From JABSOG01 sp041583135 (GTDB lineage: Bacteria > Pseudomonadota > Gammaproteobacteria > Enterobacterales > Alteromonadaceae): DNA of 29,336 nt. The notes beneath the pieces are model-generated. The model did not search any database. It was not told the DNA's origin and was given only the letters and a program-made list of their open reading frames with translations. Positions 1 through 6,660 of the stretch are shown here, piece after piece; position 1 is the stretch's first letter; every line of letters starts with the position of its first letter. The DNA is taken from positions 1 through 29,336 of the forward strand of contig JBFHGJ010000070.1 in NCBI GenBank assembly GCA_041583135.1. The letters run 5' to 3'. The position numbers were made by a program, and so were the translations under genes.

Positions 1-632
1 GTCAAAAAAATGATTTTATAGGGCTTAATGGCGATGGCCAGTTGATTGGTGGCGACATCGGCATTGACGTTAAGGCTTTGACCAAATTCGGTTTCAGCTA
101 ATGATGACAAAATCGGAATAGCACCATCGGCAATGGCGGTTTTGATTGGCGCAAGATCAATATGGCTGACTTCACCGACTAGCCCAAGCTGGCTGTCTGG
201 GCTTTGCTGACCATAGAATACACCAGAGGTGATCGAGGCGGTTTTAACCCCCATTTTTTGCAGCTTATTGGCTAGTTTAAGGTTTTGTTGAATGAAGGTT
301 TTTTTCGCCACGTTGAGCACTTGTGGTGTGGTGACGCGTTGACCCTCTATAAAGTTGGTTTCGATGCCCTCTGCCTTTAAATTGGTTGAAAGCTGAGGCC
401 CTGCACCATGCACGACGATAGGAAACAGACCGATTTGTTCTAAAAAGGCCAATGATGAACAGAGGTTGTCGAGGTCGTTATCCAGTACGGCGCCACCGAC
501 CTTAATCACGGCAAAATGTGATTGTCCGGCGTTGACGAAGCGCTTGAGATATTGCTCTATCTCTTGGGGATTGGCCAAGTTTGAAAGTAGCTGAATAATG
601 GTATCTTTAATTTTTGGTTGACTAGTGTGCAT
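1..632 (-). CDS. argB: ArgB, N-acetylglutamate kinase domain of the bifunctional synthase/kinase (NAGS/K) type, 3' end cut by window
   Basis: This gene phosphorylates N-acetylglutamate, the second step of arginine synthesis. It runs off the left edge, so only about 210 N-terminal residues are visible. The amino acid kinase fold is clear: a VIKVGGAVL nucleotide-binding strand near residue 42, VVHGAGPQL near residue 70, and a VNADVA and KPYKIIFLT region near the edge. The N-terminal extension (an LLSNLANPQEIEQYLKRF helix before the kinase core) and the overall wording match the vertebrate-like NAGS/K proteins of Xanthomonas and Maricaulis rather than the E. coli ArgB. A C-terminal GNAT domain is therefore expected outside the window, but cannot be seen. 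The ATG at 632 overlaps the end of argE' by 11 bases and has a GAGGGG ribosome binding site about 7 bases upstream. It is the last visible gene of the argF'GE'B operon. Confidence 0.9.
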   Translation of the reverse strand, partial: MHTSQPKIKDTIIQLLSNLANPQEIEQYLKRFVNAGQSHFAVIKVGGAVLDNDLDNLCSSLAFLEQIGLFPIVVHGAGPQLSTNLKAEGIETNFIEGQRVTTPQVLNVAKKTFIQQNLKLANKLQKMGVKTASITSGVFYGQQSPDSQLGLVGEVSHIDLAPIKTAIADGAIPILSSLAETEFGQSLNVNADVATNQLAIAIKPYKIIFL

Positions 633-1710
633 GTTGCTGCCCCTCGAGTATCTGGCAGTAGTGGTAAAAGGTTTGGTTAAGCTGAGCTAAAGATACCCAT
701 TCATCGGCAGTGTGGGCCTGTGCGATGTCGCCGGGGCCAAACACGATGGCTGCAAGCCCGGCTTCGCTGAACAGGCTGGCTTCGGTCCAAAAGTTAACCG
801 CAGGGCCAATCGGCAAACCGCAACTGTTGGCCAGCTCGGTCGCGGCATGAATGGCACTGCTAAAGTCTTGATTGGCCGCTGGTAGCGTTGGGCCAACAAA
901 ATTACTGCTGACAGTAGTGTTGTCGCTAAACTGTTCGAGCACCTTGAGCATGGCTAAAGAGTCTTGCCCCGGTAGCGGTCTCATGTTGAGCACCATTTCA
1001 CATTCGGCGGCGATCATATTGCCTTTAATACCGCCTTCGATTTTGCCAATGTTGAAAGGTAATCCTTTGAGGTTATCAAAGCTGGCACTTTGGCTTTTGG
1101 CCCACTCAAGGGCTTTGCCTATCCAGATACCGGCAGTATGAATGGCACTGTCGTCAATGGCGCGCGCTTCGCTAGCATGACCTGAGATACCAGAACATTT
1201 GACGGTAGCTGATTGATAGCCGCGATGAGCCAAGGTGGCTTTTGCGCCTGTTGGCTCTGCAACTATCACCTTTTGGAAGCCATGGGAGGTTTGCAAAAAC
1301 TGTTTTACCGCTGCGCTTGAGCCATGTTCTTCATCGGATGAAAACAACAGGGCAACATCACCTTGCACCTGATTGACTGCCGCAAGCATACAGGCAGAGG
1401 CGCCTTTGATGTCACAAGCGCCCAAGGCGGTGACCTTATCGCCATCAACCTGTAGGGTGAACGGGTCTACGCTCCAAGTGGGCGCAACCGGCACGGTATC
1501 TATATGAAAATTAAACAATAAACTTGGCTTGCCTCTGGTGGCTAGCAAGCTGATTGAACCTTGTCCGGCATCGAGCATTTGAAAGTCAAAGCCCGGCAAT
1601 TGTGCTTTGAGATAAACGAAAATGTCAGAATCGACGGTAATGGCCCTTGGTGGGTTTTGGGTGTCAAAACTTACCAGTGCCTGTAGATGGTCTAATATGG
1701 CTTGGCTCAT
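622..1710 (-). CDS. argE': ArgE', N-acetylcitrulline deacetylase (M20 metallopeptidase family)
   Basis: This 362-residue M20-family deacetylase should remove the acetyl group from N-acetylcitrulline, giving citrulline for ArgG. The metal site is visible: H69 and D71 in FNFHIDTVP, D100 in GACDIKG, the EE pair at 127-128 in SSDEEHG, E152 in AEPTG, and the C-terminal H333 in QAHTADEW. Substrate choice between acetylornithine and acetylcitrulline cannot be read from these residues. It is inferred from the neighbouring acetylornithine carbamoyltransferase, which makes acetylcitrulline the intermediate. The ATG at 1710 overlaps the argG stop in an ATGA, so translation is probably coupled, and the 3' end overlaps argB by 11 bases. 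Length is normal and no defect is seen. Confidence 0.88.
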   Translation of the reverse strand: MSQAILDHLQALVSFDTQNPPRAITVDSDIFVYLKAQLPGFDFQMLDAGQGSISLLATRGKPSLLFNFHIDTVPVAPTWSVDPFTLQVDGDKVTALGACDIKGASACMLAAVNQVQGDVALLFSSDEEHGSSAAVKQFLQTSHGFQKVIVAEPTGAKATLAHRGYQSATVKCSGISGHASEARAIDDSAIHTAGIWIGKALEWAKSQSASFDNLKGLPFNIGKIEGGIKGNMIAAECEMVLNMRPLPGQDSLAMLKVLEQFSDNTTVSSNFVGPTLPAANQDFSSAIHAATELANSCGLPIGPAVNFWTEASLFSEAGLAAIVFGPGDIAQAHTADEWVSLAQLNQTFYHYCQILEGQQHAH

Positions 1711-2936
1711 TGCGCTGACTCCTTGTGGCTTTGTGCTGCCGCCATGGTTGATGACTTACCAAAGAGTTTGATAAAACCAAGGGCTTCTTCAATGCTCCAG
1801 CCAGCCGATTGGGCGTAGACCGATTGTTTGTCTTTTAAGATATTGTCGCTGTTAACTGCCACTGCCTGCACTTGACCCGGCGTGAGCTGCAAAGTGACTG
1901 TGCCGGTAACCTGCTGCTGGCTTGAGGACAAAAATGCTTCGAGGTCGGTCTTTAAAGGGTCGAAGAAAAAACCTTCATAAACCAGCTCTGTCCACTTTTG
2001 TGCCACGGTGGACTTAAAGCGGTTTTGCGATTTTGATAATACCGCATGTTCTAGCGCAACATGGGCTGCATGGATGGCGGCAATGGCTGGCGCTTCGAAC
2101 ACAATGCGGCCTTTAAGGCCAATGGTAGTATCACCGGTATAAATGCCGCGACCAACACCAAAGCTGCCAACCAATTGGTTGAGCTTTTGCATCACTTGTT
2201 CGGCACTGATGTCTTTGCCTAGGACTGCGCCGTCTAGGCTGACCAATTTGCCTTGCTCAAAGCGCATTTCGAGTTGCTGGCTGTCGAGTTGCAATTGATG
2301 TGGCAGGGCTGTGAGCACGTAACTGGCGTCATTGGGCTGTTGCCATTGGTCTATTTCAGAGCCTGAAATGGTGGCACCGAGCAGGTTTTCGTTAATGGAA
2401 TACTGGCTGACTTTGTTATTGACGCTAAAGCCTTTGTCGAGCAGGTATTGTTGTTCGTACTCTCTGACGTTGCCGCCGAGTTTTTGGATCTCGCGAATGG
2501 GCGAGATGATGTTGTAGTCGCCTAGACAATGAACAGCCAAGTCAAAGCGTACTTGGTCGTTACCCATGCCGGTGCAGCCATGAGCGAAGTTTTTGGTGCC
2601 GAGTTTATCGCAAAGGGCGAGCGCCGATTCAACTATGAGGTAACGGTCTGAGCACAATAGCGGATATTGATTTTGATACCAGTGACCGCTTTGGATAAGT
2701 GGGGTGATCACCTTTTGCCATAGCTGTTCGGCAATGTTGACCTCGATGTGCTCTTTGGCGCCAAGCTCGATAGCTCTGGCTTTAATGGCTTGTTTTTCTT
2801 CCAAACTAACGCCGCCTGAATCGACAAATAAGGTGGTGACCTCATAACCCTTTTCAAGCAAGTAAGGCACACAAAATCTGGTGTCGAGACCACCAGAAAA
2901 AGCCAGTACAATTTGGTTGTCAGTAGTGCTAGTCAT
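1707..2936 (-). CDS. argG: ArgG, argininosuccinate synthase
   Basis: It joins citrulline and aspartate with ATP to form argininosuccinate in the cytoplasm. The 409-residue product has the N-type ATP pyrophosphatase loop AFSGGLDT at residues 12-19, followed by the citrulline- and aspartate-binding stretches HGCTGMGNDQVRFD and SPIREIQK, and YSINENLLG. The wording is closest to the Xanthomonas-type ArgG (for example AFSGGLDT followed by FCVPYL, and QYPLLCSDRYLIVESAL). One oddity is that the residue directly after SGGLDT, usually Ser, is Arg (codon AGA). The ATG at 2936 is preceded by an AAGGAAC ribosome binding site and lies 11 bases after the argF' stop; the stop overlaps the argE' start by 4 bases. 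ArgH, which would complete the pathway, is not in the window. Confidence 0.95.
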   Translation of the reverse strand: MTSTTDNQIVLAFSGGLDTRFCVPYLLEKGYEVTTLFVDSGGVSLEEKQAIKARAIELGAKEHIEVNIAEQLWQKVITPLIQSGHWYQNQYPLLCSDRYLIVESALALCDKLGTKNFAHGCTGMGNDQVRFDLAVHCLGDYNIISPIREIQKLGGNVREYEQQYLLDKGFSVNNKVSQYSINENLLGATISGSEIDQWQQPNDASYVLTALPHQLQLDSQQLEMRFEQGKLVSLDGAVLGKDISAEQVMQKLNQLVGSFGVGRGIYTGDTTIGLKGRIVFEAPAIAAIHAAHVALEHAVLSKSQNRFKSTVAQKWTELVYEGFFFDPLKTDLEAFLSSSQQQVTGTVTLQLTPGQVQAVAVNSDNILKDKQSVYAQSAGWSIEEALGFIKLFGKSSTMAAAQSHKESAQ

Positions 2937-2947
2937 GTCATTGTTCC

Positions 2948-3946
2948 TTATTGGTTGATTAGGGTGGTCATAATGGCTTTTTGTACGTGCAGTCGGTTTT
3001 CTGCTTCATCGATGGCGATGCAATAATCGGCATCCATAACCCCATCGGTGGCTTTAATGTTGCGTCTTAGCGGCAAACAGTGGGAAAACTTGGCGTTGTT
3101 GGTTTTCGCCATTTTTTGCTCATCGACGATAAAGTGTTTGTTGCTGTCGCGCATTGGCTTTTCTGCGTCCCAGTTGCCAAAAAACGGCAGCGCGCCCCAG
3201 CTTTTGGCATAGACGATATCGGCACCTTCGTAGGCACTGTCGATATCATGGCTGATGTTAAAGCTGCCGCCGTATTGCTCGGCATTTTGCTTGGCAAGGC
3301 TAAGGTATCTGTCATCTAACAGGTAGTGCTCGTTCGGACACAACAAGGTGACATCCATGCCGAATTTACTGGCGATCAGCAACGATGAATTGGCAACGGC
3401 GGTATTGAGTGGCTTGGGATGATAGGTCCAAGTCAATAGGTATTTCTTTTTCTGCGGCTGACCAAGGTGCTGCTTGATGGCCTGCATGTGTGCCAACTCC
3501 TGACAAGGATGGGTGATGGTTTCCATGTTGATAACCGGCACCGTGGCGTACTTGGCAAAGGCGTGGATCATTTTATCTTGTCTGTCGTCTTGCCAGCTTT
3601 GAAACTGGGGAAAGGCGCGAATGGCAATCAAGTCGCAATAGCGGGATAACACTTTGGCTGCTTCAGTGACGTGTTCTTCGGCGTCGCCATCCATTGCAGT
3701 GCCAAGTTCAAAAGACAAAGGCCAAGCGCTTTTTCCCGGCTCCAATACCACCGCATGGCCACCCAACTGCCAAGTGCCTAACTCGAACGAGGTGCGTGTA
3801 CGTAAGCTTGGGTTAAAAAACAATAAGGCAACGGCTTTGTTTTGCAGCGCCTTGCTTTGTAGCCCCTGTTTGAACTCATCGGCCAACGCGAGCATTTGTT
3901 CTAGCTCACTTTGCTGCCAATCGGCGGTGGTAATGAAGTGTTTCAT
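2948..3946 (-). CDS. argF': ArgF', N-acetylornithine carbamoyltransferase (AOTCase)
   Basis: It transfers the carbamoyl group from carbamoyl phosphate to N-acetylornithine, making N-acetylcitrulline. The 332-residue sequence follows the Xanthomonas AOTCase closely along its whole length. It has the carbamoyl-phosphate loop SLRTRTS (residues 47-53), the AOTCase-specific GKSAWP and MDGDAEEH loops, ITHPCQELAH, the long WTYHPKPLNTAVANS insert, and HCLPLRRNIK. By alignment E90 corresponds to Xanthomonas E92, the residue that separates acetylornithine from succinylornithine specificity, and K298 corresponds to the carboxylated active-site lysine. Ordinary ornithine carbamoyltransferases lack these loops. 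It is the first gene of the operon. An AAGGAG ribosome binding site sits about 10 bases before the ATG, directly after the attenuator terminator. Confidence 0.94.
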   Translation of the reverse strand: MKHFITTADWQQSELEQMLALADEFKQGLQSKALQNKAVALLFFNPSLRTRTSFELGTWQLGGHAVVLEPGKSAWPLSFELGTAMDGDAEEHVTEAAKVLSRYCDLIAIRAFPQFQSWQDDRQDKMIHAFAKYATVPVINMETITHPCQELAHMQAIKQHLGQPQKKKYLLTWTYHPKPLNTAVANSSLLIASKFGMDVTLLCPNEHYLLDDRYLSLAKQNAEQYGGSFNISHDIDSAYEGADIVYAKSWGALPFFGNWDAEKPMRDSNKHFIVDEQKMAKTNNAKFSHCLPLRRNIKATDGVMDADYCIAIDEAENRLHVQKAIMTTLINQ

Positions 3947-3963
3947 GTTGTTTTTGCTCCTTA

Positions 3964-3992
3964 CAAAAAGACCCGGCGTGGTGGCCGGGTCT
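3964..3992 (-). terminator. Rho-independent terminator of the argF' attenuator
   Basis: Read on the minus strand, GACCCGGC and GCCGGGTC form an 8-9 bp G+C-rich stem around a six-base loop, followed at once by CTTTTTG. It lies between the arginine leader peptide and the argF' ribosome binding site, so it would stop transcription before the first structural gene unless an alternative pairing forms. The 5' arm (ACCCGG) can pair instead with CCGGGT inside the leader-peptide codons. Confidence 0.9.
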
Positions 3993-4057
3993 CGTTATGT
4001 GTTTGTCGTTGCCTTTAAAGCGTGTTACACCAAAACGTACCCGGAAGTGGAGGTACG
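3970..4057 (-). promoter_or_regulatory. Arginine transcription attenuator: mutually exclusive RNA structures
   Basis: Four segments can be traced on the minus strand. Segments 1 and 2 are CGTACC (4057-4052) and GGTACG (4041-4036), forming a 6 bp pause hairpin inside the leader codons. Segments 2 and 3 pair CCGGGT (4044-4039) with ACCCGG (3990-3985), extended by CGTT (4037-4034) with AACG (3996-3993), as the antiterminator. Segments 3 and 4 form the terminator stem at 3970-3991. This is the arrangement of a classical amino-acid attenuator. The pairings are read directly; the regulatory outcome is inferred from position. Confidence 0.82.
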
Positions 4058-4072
4058 GCGACGGCGCATCAT
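4025..4072 (-). CDS. Arginine operon leader peptide MMRRRRTSTSGYVLV
   Basis: A 15-codon reading frame starts with two Met codons and carries four consecutive Arg codons (CGC CGT CGC CGT, 4066-4055) before ending at TAA. It lies 78 bases upstream of argF' on the same strand, with the terminator between them. The role is inferred: when charged Arg-tRNA is scarce the ribosome stalls on the Arg codons, CCGGGT (codons TCC GGG TAC) stays free to pair with the terminator's 5' arm, and transcription continues. With ample arginine the ribosome reaches the stop, covers CCGGGT, and the terminator forms. The weak point is translation initiation: the only Shine-Dalgarno-like GAGG is about 17 bases upstream of the first ATG. 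Such leader genes are known for his, trp, leu, ilv, thr and phe operons; I do not recall a described one for arginine in this group. Confidence 0.82.
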   Translation of the reverse strand: MMRRRRTSTSGYVLV

Positions 4073-4130
4073 AATACTTGGTTTTTTGGCCTCAATTGAC
4101 CAATCACAAAGCAACCGACTCAAAGCCGAG

Positions 4131-4159
4131 CTTAGCGCTGATGTGATTGCCGTTGTCAA
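4131..4159 (-). promoter_or_regulatory. Possible promoter of the arg operon
   Basis: On the minus strand a perfect TTGACA (4159-4154) is followed after 17 bases by GCTAAG (4136-4131), a poor -10 box. Transcription would start near 4124, giving roughly 50 bases before the leader peptide. The consensus -35 and the fitting geometry support it; the weak -10 keeps confidence low. The rest of 4160-4370 is A+T-rich without a convincing gene. A TGAAT(A)4ATAAG stretch near 4259-4272 loosely recalls half an ArgR box but does not match well enough to call. Confidence 0.4.
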
Positions 4160-4370
4160 AACTGAGTGCTTCATAACCTAGAAAATTTGTCGCTTGGTTA
4201 AACTTGCGCCAAGGATTACATAGGAACTCAATAAGATCAAATAAAAATATAGAAAAAATGAATAAAAATAAGATATGTGACATATTGGTTACATTTATAT
4301 CTAATTTTTAACGGGGTTTTATGCACAGATGCCGTTTGTTCGAGGTTGACCAAGCGGCAGTTGAGGGGCT

Positions 4371-4553
4371 CTAGTATGACTGTGTTTTGGCGGTGGGTTT
4401 GGTTTGCTGGTTATAGCGGCGAACGGCAAAACCTAAAAACGTGATTGCACTGACAAATACCGCAGAGGCGAAAGTGTCTGCTTCAATACCCAGTTGAAAC
4501 ACTTGATTGATAATAAAGATTGGGGCATACAGCCAAATGAGGTGATAGATCAC
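4371..4553 (-). CDS. Small uncharacterised membrane protein
   Basis: A 60-residue product starting at a GTG, with two hydrophobic stretches: VIYHLIWLYAPIFIINQVF near the start and ASAVFVSAITFLGFAV near the end, followed by a basic tail. I do not recognise the family. The open frame continues upstream of the GTG to a stop at 4617-4619, and this extension (including KKSNAIIFF) looks like real protein leading into the first membrane segment, so the GTG is probably too far downstream. No ATG exists in this extension. The ATG at 4594, with a fine AAGGAA site, is in another frame. Either a rare start codon is used or a frameshift or sequence error separates that ATG from the body of the gene. Confidence 0.5.
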   Translation of the reverse strand: MIYHLIWLYAPIFIINQVFQLGIEADTFASAVFVSAITFLGFAVRRYNQQTKPTAKTQSY

Positions 4554-4672
4554 AAAGAAGATGATTGCGTTTGATTTTTTGGCTTCAAGACCATGGCTTT
4601 CCTTAAGAACATATTGCTAAACGTATCAGGCCGTATTTTAGCCGAATGTGGCGGGAGATTAAATTTCAAAGA

Positions 4673-4702
4673 TAAAAAAAAGCCCGCTCAATTGAGCGGG
4701 CT
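4673..4702 (-). terminator. Rho-independent terminator ending the candidate sRNA
   Basis: A perfect 22-base palindrome (AGCCCGCTCAA/TTGAGCGGGCT, 4681-4702) is followed on the minus strand by eight T residues. The orientation of the T tract marks it as a minus-strand terminator. It lies about 240 bases beyond the sigma-factor stop and ends the transcript predicted to start near 4825. Confidence 0.85.
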
Positions 4703-4825
4703 GAAATACAAGTTGAAGAAGGAATTAAATCCAGGGAGGAAGCAATGATAATCCAACAAATCATGGCTCCCGAGGTGTCGGTTATCCGGCTCCCTTAAGC
4801 CCGATAACCCGTAACTCGTTGAGTT
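4674..4825 (-). ncRNA. Candidate small RNA (about 150 nt) with own promoter and terminator
   Basis: A strong minus-strand promoter (4832-4860) and a terminator (4673-4702) bracket about 150 bases without a convincing minus-strand protein frame. The predicted RNA is highly structured: AACTC/GAGTT near the 5' end, then a long hairpin GGTTATC-GGCT with AGCC-GATAACC around a TAAGGG loop, then ATGAT/ATCAT with a GGA in its loop. A pyrimidine stretch TTCCTCCC follows, complementary to Shine-Dalgarno sequences and a plausible target-pairing seed. Five GGA triplets are present (complements near 4730, 4752, 4768, 4785 and 4791), so binding to a CsrA-type protein is possible but unproven. I do not recognise a named sRNA family. 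The opposite strand carries a 17-codon frame with a good ribosome binding site, which is a competing explanation. Confidence 0.55.
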
Positions 4826-4831
4826 GTGTGT

Positions 4832-4860
4832 ATAGTAATGAAGGCGAAGAAAATTGACAA
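4832..4860 (-). promoter_or_regulatory. Sigma-70-type promoter of the candidate sRNA
   Basis: On the minus strand TTGTCA (4860-4855) and TACTAT (4837-4832) are separated by exactly 17 bases, each one mismatch or so from consensus. Transcription would begin near 4825. It lies downstream of the sigma-factor gene stop at 4944, so it is independent of that gene. Confidence 0.65.
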
Positions 4861-4943
4861 ACTAGAAAAATTTTGAATTTTCATTAGAAAAAATAATGTG
4901 TAATCGGTTTGTTAAGAATATTAATAAGTTATCTGGTCAAATT

Positions 4944-6173
4944 TCACCCTGCACTATTTTGAATAAATGTTAAACACTGGTCCATCCTCTCTTTTAAGAA
5001 GTCTAATTCTGCTTTGGAATGCGTCATCTCTGTTGCTTTAAGGTATTGTCGATAAGCTTTTTTATAATCACTTTGCTCAAAATACAACCCGCCAAGGCAG
5101 GTGTGGAAATGACGATATTCTTTTAGTTGCTGTTTTAATAGCAATACTTCATGTATGGCAAATGCCAGCCCTTTGGTTTTTGCGCTGACGACTGCGGCGT
5201 TGAGTTTGATCACCGGGTTTGGGTCGAGTTTGAGCAGCACTTTATACAACCCTTCGATTTGCTGCCAGTCGGTGTCTTGCTCGGTTGGGGCATGGTTGTA
5301 TAGTGACGCAATCGCGGCTTGGATGGCATAGGGGCTGCCGCGACCAAGTTTGAGGGCTTTTTCAACCAGTACATCAGCCTGCTTTATCTGTTGTAAATCA
5401 TAGAGTTGACGGTTTTGATGTTTTTGCAGAATAACTTCGCCATCTGGGCCGTAGCGGGCGTTTGCTCTGGCGTTTTGATGTAACATTAAAGCCAGTAAAC
5501 CTATCACTTCTGGTTCGTTCTTTACTACGCTATGGAGCAAGCGGCAAAGCCGAATGGCCTCTTTACATAAGTCTGGCGCCTGTGGGAGTTGTCCTGTGCT
5601 GGTGAGATAACCTTCGTTAAACAGCAGATAAATGGTTTTCAGCACGCCTGTCAGTCTGCTATGCCATTGGCTAGGTGGTGGTATGTCATAGGTGATGTTG
5701 GTGGCCGCTATTTTCTTTTTGGCGCGAAGTAAGCGTTGTTCCATGGTTTTGCTAGGAATGACTAAGGCGTTGGCAATTTGTTCGACACTTAAGCCGAGTA
5801 CATGCTTAAGGGTTAGGGCTACTTGAGTGGGTAAGTTCAGCGCCGGGTGCGAGCAGGTAAAGATTAATCGCAGTAAGTCGTCATTGTAGCTTTGCAGCAG
5901 CGCCTGCTCTGATAGGTCTGGCTCATCAAGTGTAGGGGCGATGGTATCATAGTTGGTGTGTTTGGCCGCGCGCCGGTATTGGTCGATAAACTTGTTACGG
6001 GCGGTGGTTACCAACCATGCAACAGGGTTATCGGGTTGTCCTTGTGGCCACTTAATAAGGGCCTGTTCTATTGCATCATGTAGGCAGTCTTCGGCGCTGC
6101 CGACATCTTTGCATAATGCAATGAGTCGAGACAGCGCCTGTGCATAGCTGGATTGGATCAGTGCTTGGGGCAT
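4944..6173 (-). CDS. ECF42-type RNA polymerase sigma factor with long C-terminal TPR-like extension
   Basis: This 409-residue protein has sigma region 2 at about residues 5-70 (AEDCLHDAIEQAL, NPVAWLVTTARNKFID) and region 4 at about 105-165 (LTLKHVLGLSVEQIANAL, SKTMEQRLLRAKKKI). It then has an extension of roughly 240 residues (the DUF6596-type SQWHSRLTGVLKTIYLLFNEGY block, then helical repeats such as YFEQSDYKKAYRQYLKA near the end). This layout defines the ECF42 group, in which the extension rather than an anti-sigma factor is thought to control activity. The ATG at 6173 lies 3 bases after the stop of the DGPF partner gene, as is standard for the group. The target genes are unknown. Confidence 0.9.
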   Translation of the reverse strand: MPQALIQSSYAQALSRLIALCKDVGSAEDCLHDAIEQALIKWPQGQPDNPVAWLVTTARNKFIDQYRRAAKHTNYDTIAPTLDEPDLSEQALLQSYNDDLLRLIFTCSHPALNLPTQVALTLKHVLGLSVEQIANALVIPSKTMEQRLLRAKKKIAATNITYDIPPPSQWHSRLTGVLKTIYLLFNEGYLTSTGQLPQAPDLCKEAIRLCRLLHSVVKNEPEVIGLLALMLHQNARANARYGPDGEVILQKHQNRQLYDLQQIKQADVLVEKALKLGRGSPYAIQAAIASLYNHAPTEQDTDWQQIEGLYKVLLKLDPNPVIKLNAAVVSAKTKGLAFAIHEVLLLKQQLKEYRHFHTCLGGLYFEQSDYKKAYRQYLKATEMTHSKAELDFLKERMDQCLTFIQNSAG

Positions 6174-6176
6174 GGA

Positions 6177-6533
6177 TTAGTGTTGATCAAATACCATGAT
6201 GGGGCGTATTTCAATGCTGCCGTACTTGGCACTTGGGATCTTAGCCGCCATGGCAATGGCATCATCGAGGTTGTCGCATTCAAGCAGGTAATAACCGCCA
6301 AGTTGCTCTTTGGTTTCGGCGAAGGGCCCGTCCGTTACCAGCATCTCGCCGTCTCTCACTCTCACGGTGGTGGCGGTATCGGTTGGCATAAGGGCATCGC
6401 CTGCCACCAGTTTGCCGTTTTCACGGACTTCTTCGGTAAAGCTCATATAAGCTTGAAATATTTGACCATTTTCCTCATCACTGCGGCTGCTTTCTAAGGC
6501 TTCAGCTTCGTAAATCAAACATAAATATTGCAT
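6177..6533 (-). CDS. DGPF/YCII-related protein, partner of the ECF42 sigma factor
   Basis: The 118-residue product has the YCII-like fold with the characteristic TDGPFAETKEQLGGYYLLE segment and an N-terminal MQYLCLIYEAE strand. DGPF proteins almost always accompany ECF42 sigma factors; their biochemical function is not known. I place the start at the ATG at 6533 rather than the longer frame to 6575, because a GGAG site stands 8 bases upstream and because family members begin with M(K/Q)Y-L-LIY. It is co-transcribed with the sigma gene 3 bases downstream. Confidence 0.88.
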   Translation of the reverse strand: MQYLCLIYEAEALESSRSDEENGQIFQAYMSFTEEVRENGKLVAGDALMPTDTATTVRVRDGEMLVTDGPFAETKEQLGGYYLLECDNLDDAIAMAAKIPSAKYGSIEIRPIMVFDQH

Positions 6534-6581
6534 CGTGATATCTCCGTTGGTTAAACAGGTTGTATTAAGTGTCATCTAAAA

Positions 6582-6608
6582 GACGAATAAACCAAGTAAA
6601 AACCGACA
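6582..6608 (-). promoter_or_regulatory. Candidate ECF-type promoter of the DGPF-sigma operon
   Basis: On the minus strand TGTCGG (6608-6603) is followed after 17 bases by CGTC (6585-6582). From memory, ECF42 promoters carry TGTCGA at -35 and CG(A/T)C at -10, so this fits autoregulation. The start would be near 6575, about 42 bases before the ATG. This is a motif match only. Confidence 0.5.
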
Positions 6609-6660
6609 AAGTTTTTGGATTTTTTTTCAGTGGTGTAAATCAAGCACTTTGCCACCTTGT

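Noticed and set aside
3654..4181. Plus-strand frame of 175 codons over the argF' start and attenuator
   Set aside because: It is the antisense of argF' and of the leader region, with low-complexity Ser/Cys-rich content and no homology I can see.
4257..4272. ArgR-box-like A+T-rich stretch upstream of the arg operon
   Set aside because: Only one half matches the box and the surrounding DNA is so A+T-rich that such matches are expected by chance.
4321..4374. Plus-strand 17-codon frame starting ATGCACAGATGC
   Set aside because: No ribosome binding site, no recognisable content, and it faces away from the arg operon; ordinary chance frame.
4745..4798. Plus-strand 17-codon frame (MIIQQIMAPEVSVIRLP) with a fine GGGAGGA site four bases upstream
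   Set aside because: It lies exactly opposite the candidate sRNA, has no visible plus-strand promoter, and its ribosome binding site is simply the complement of the sRNA's TTCCTCCC. Kept as an alternative but not called.
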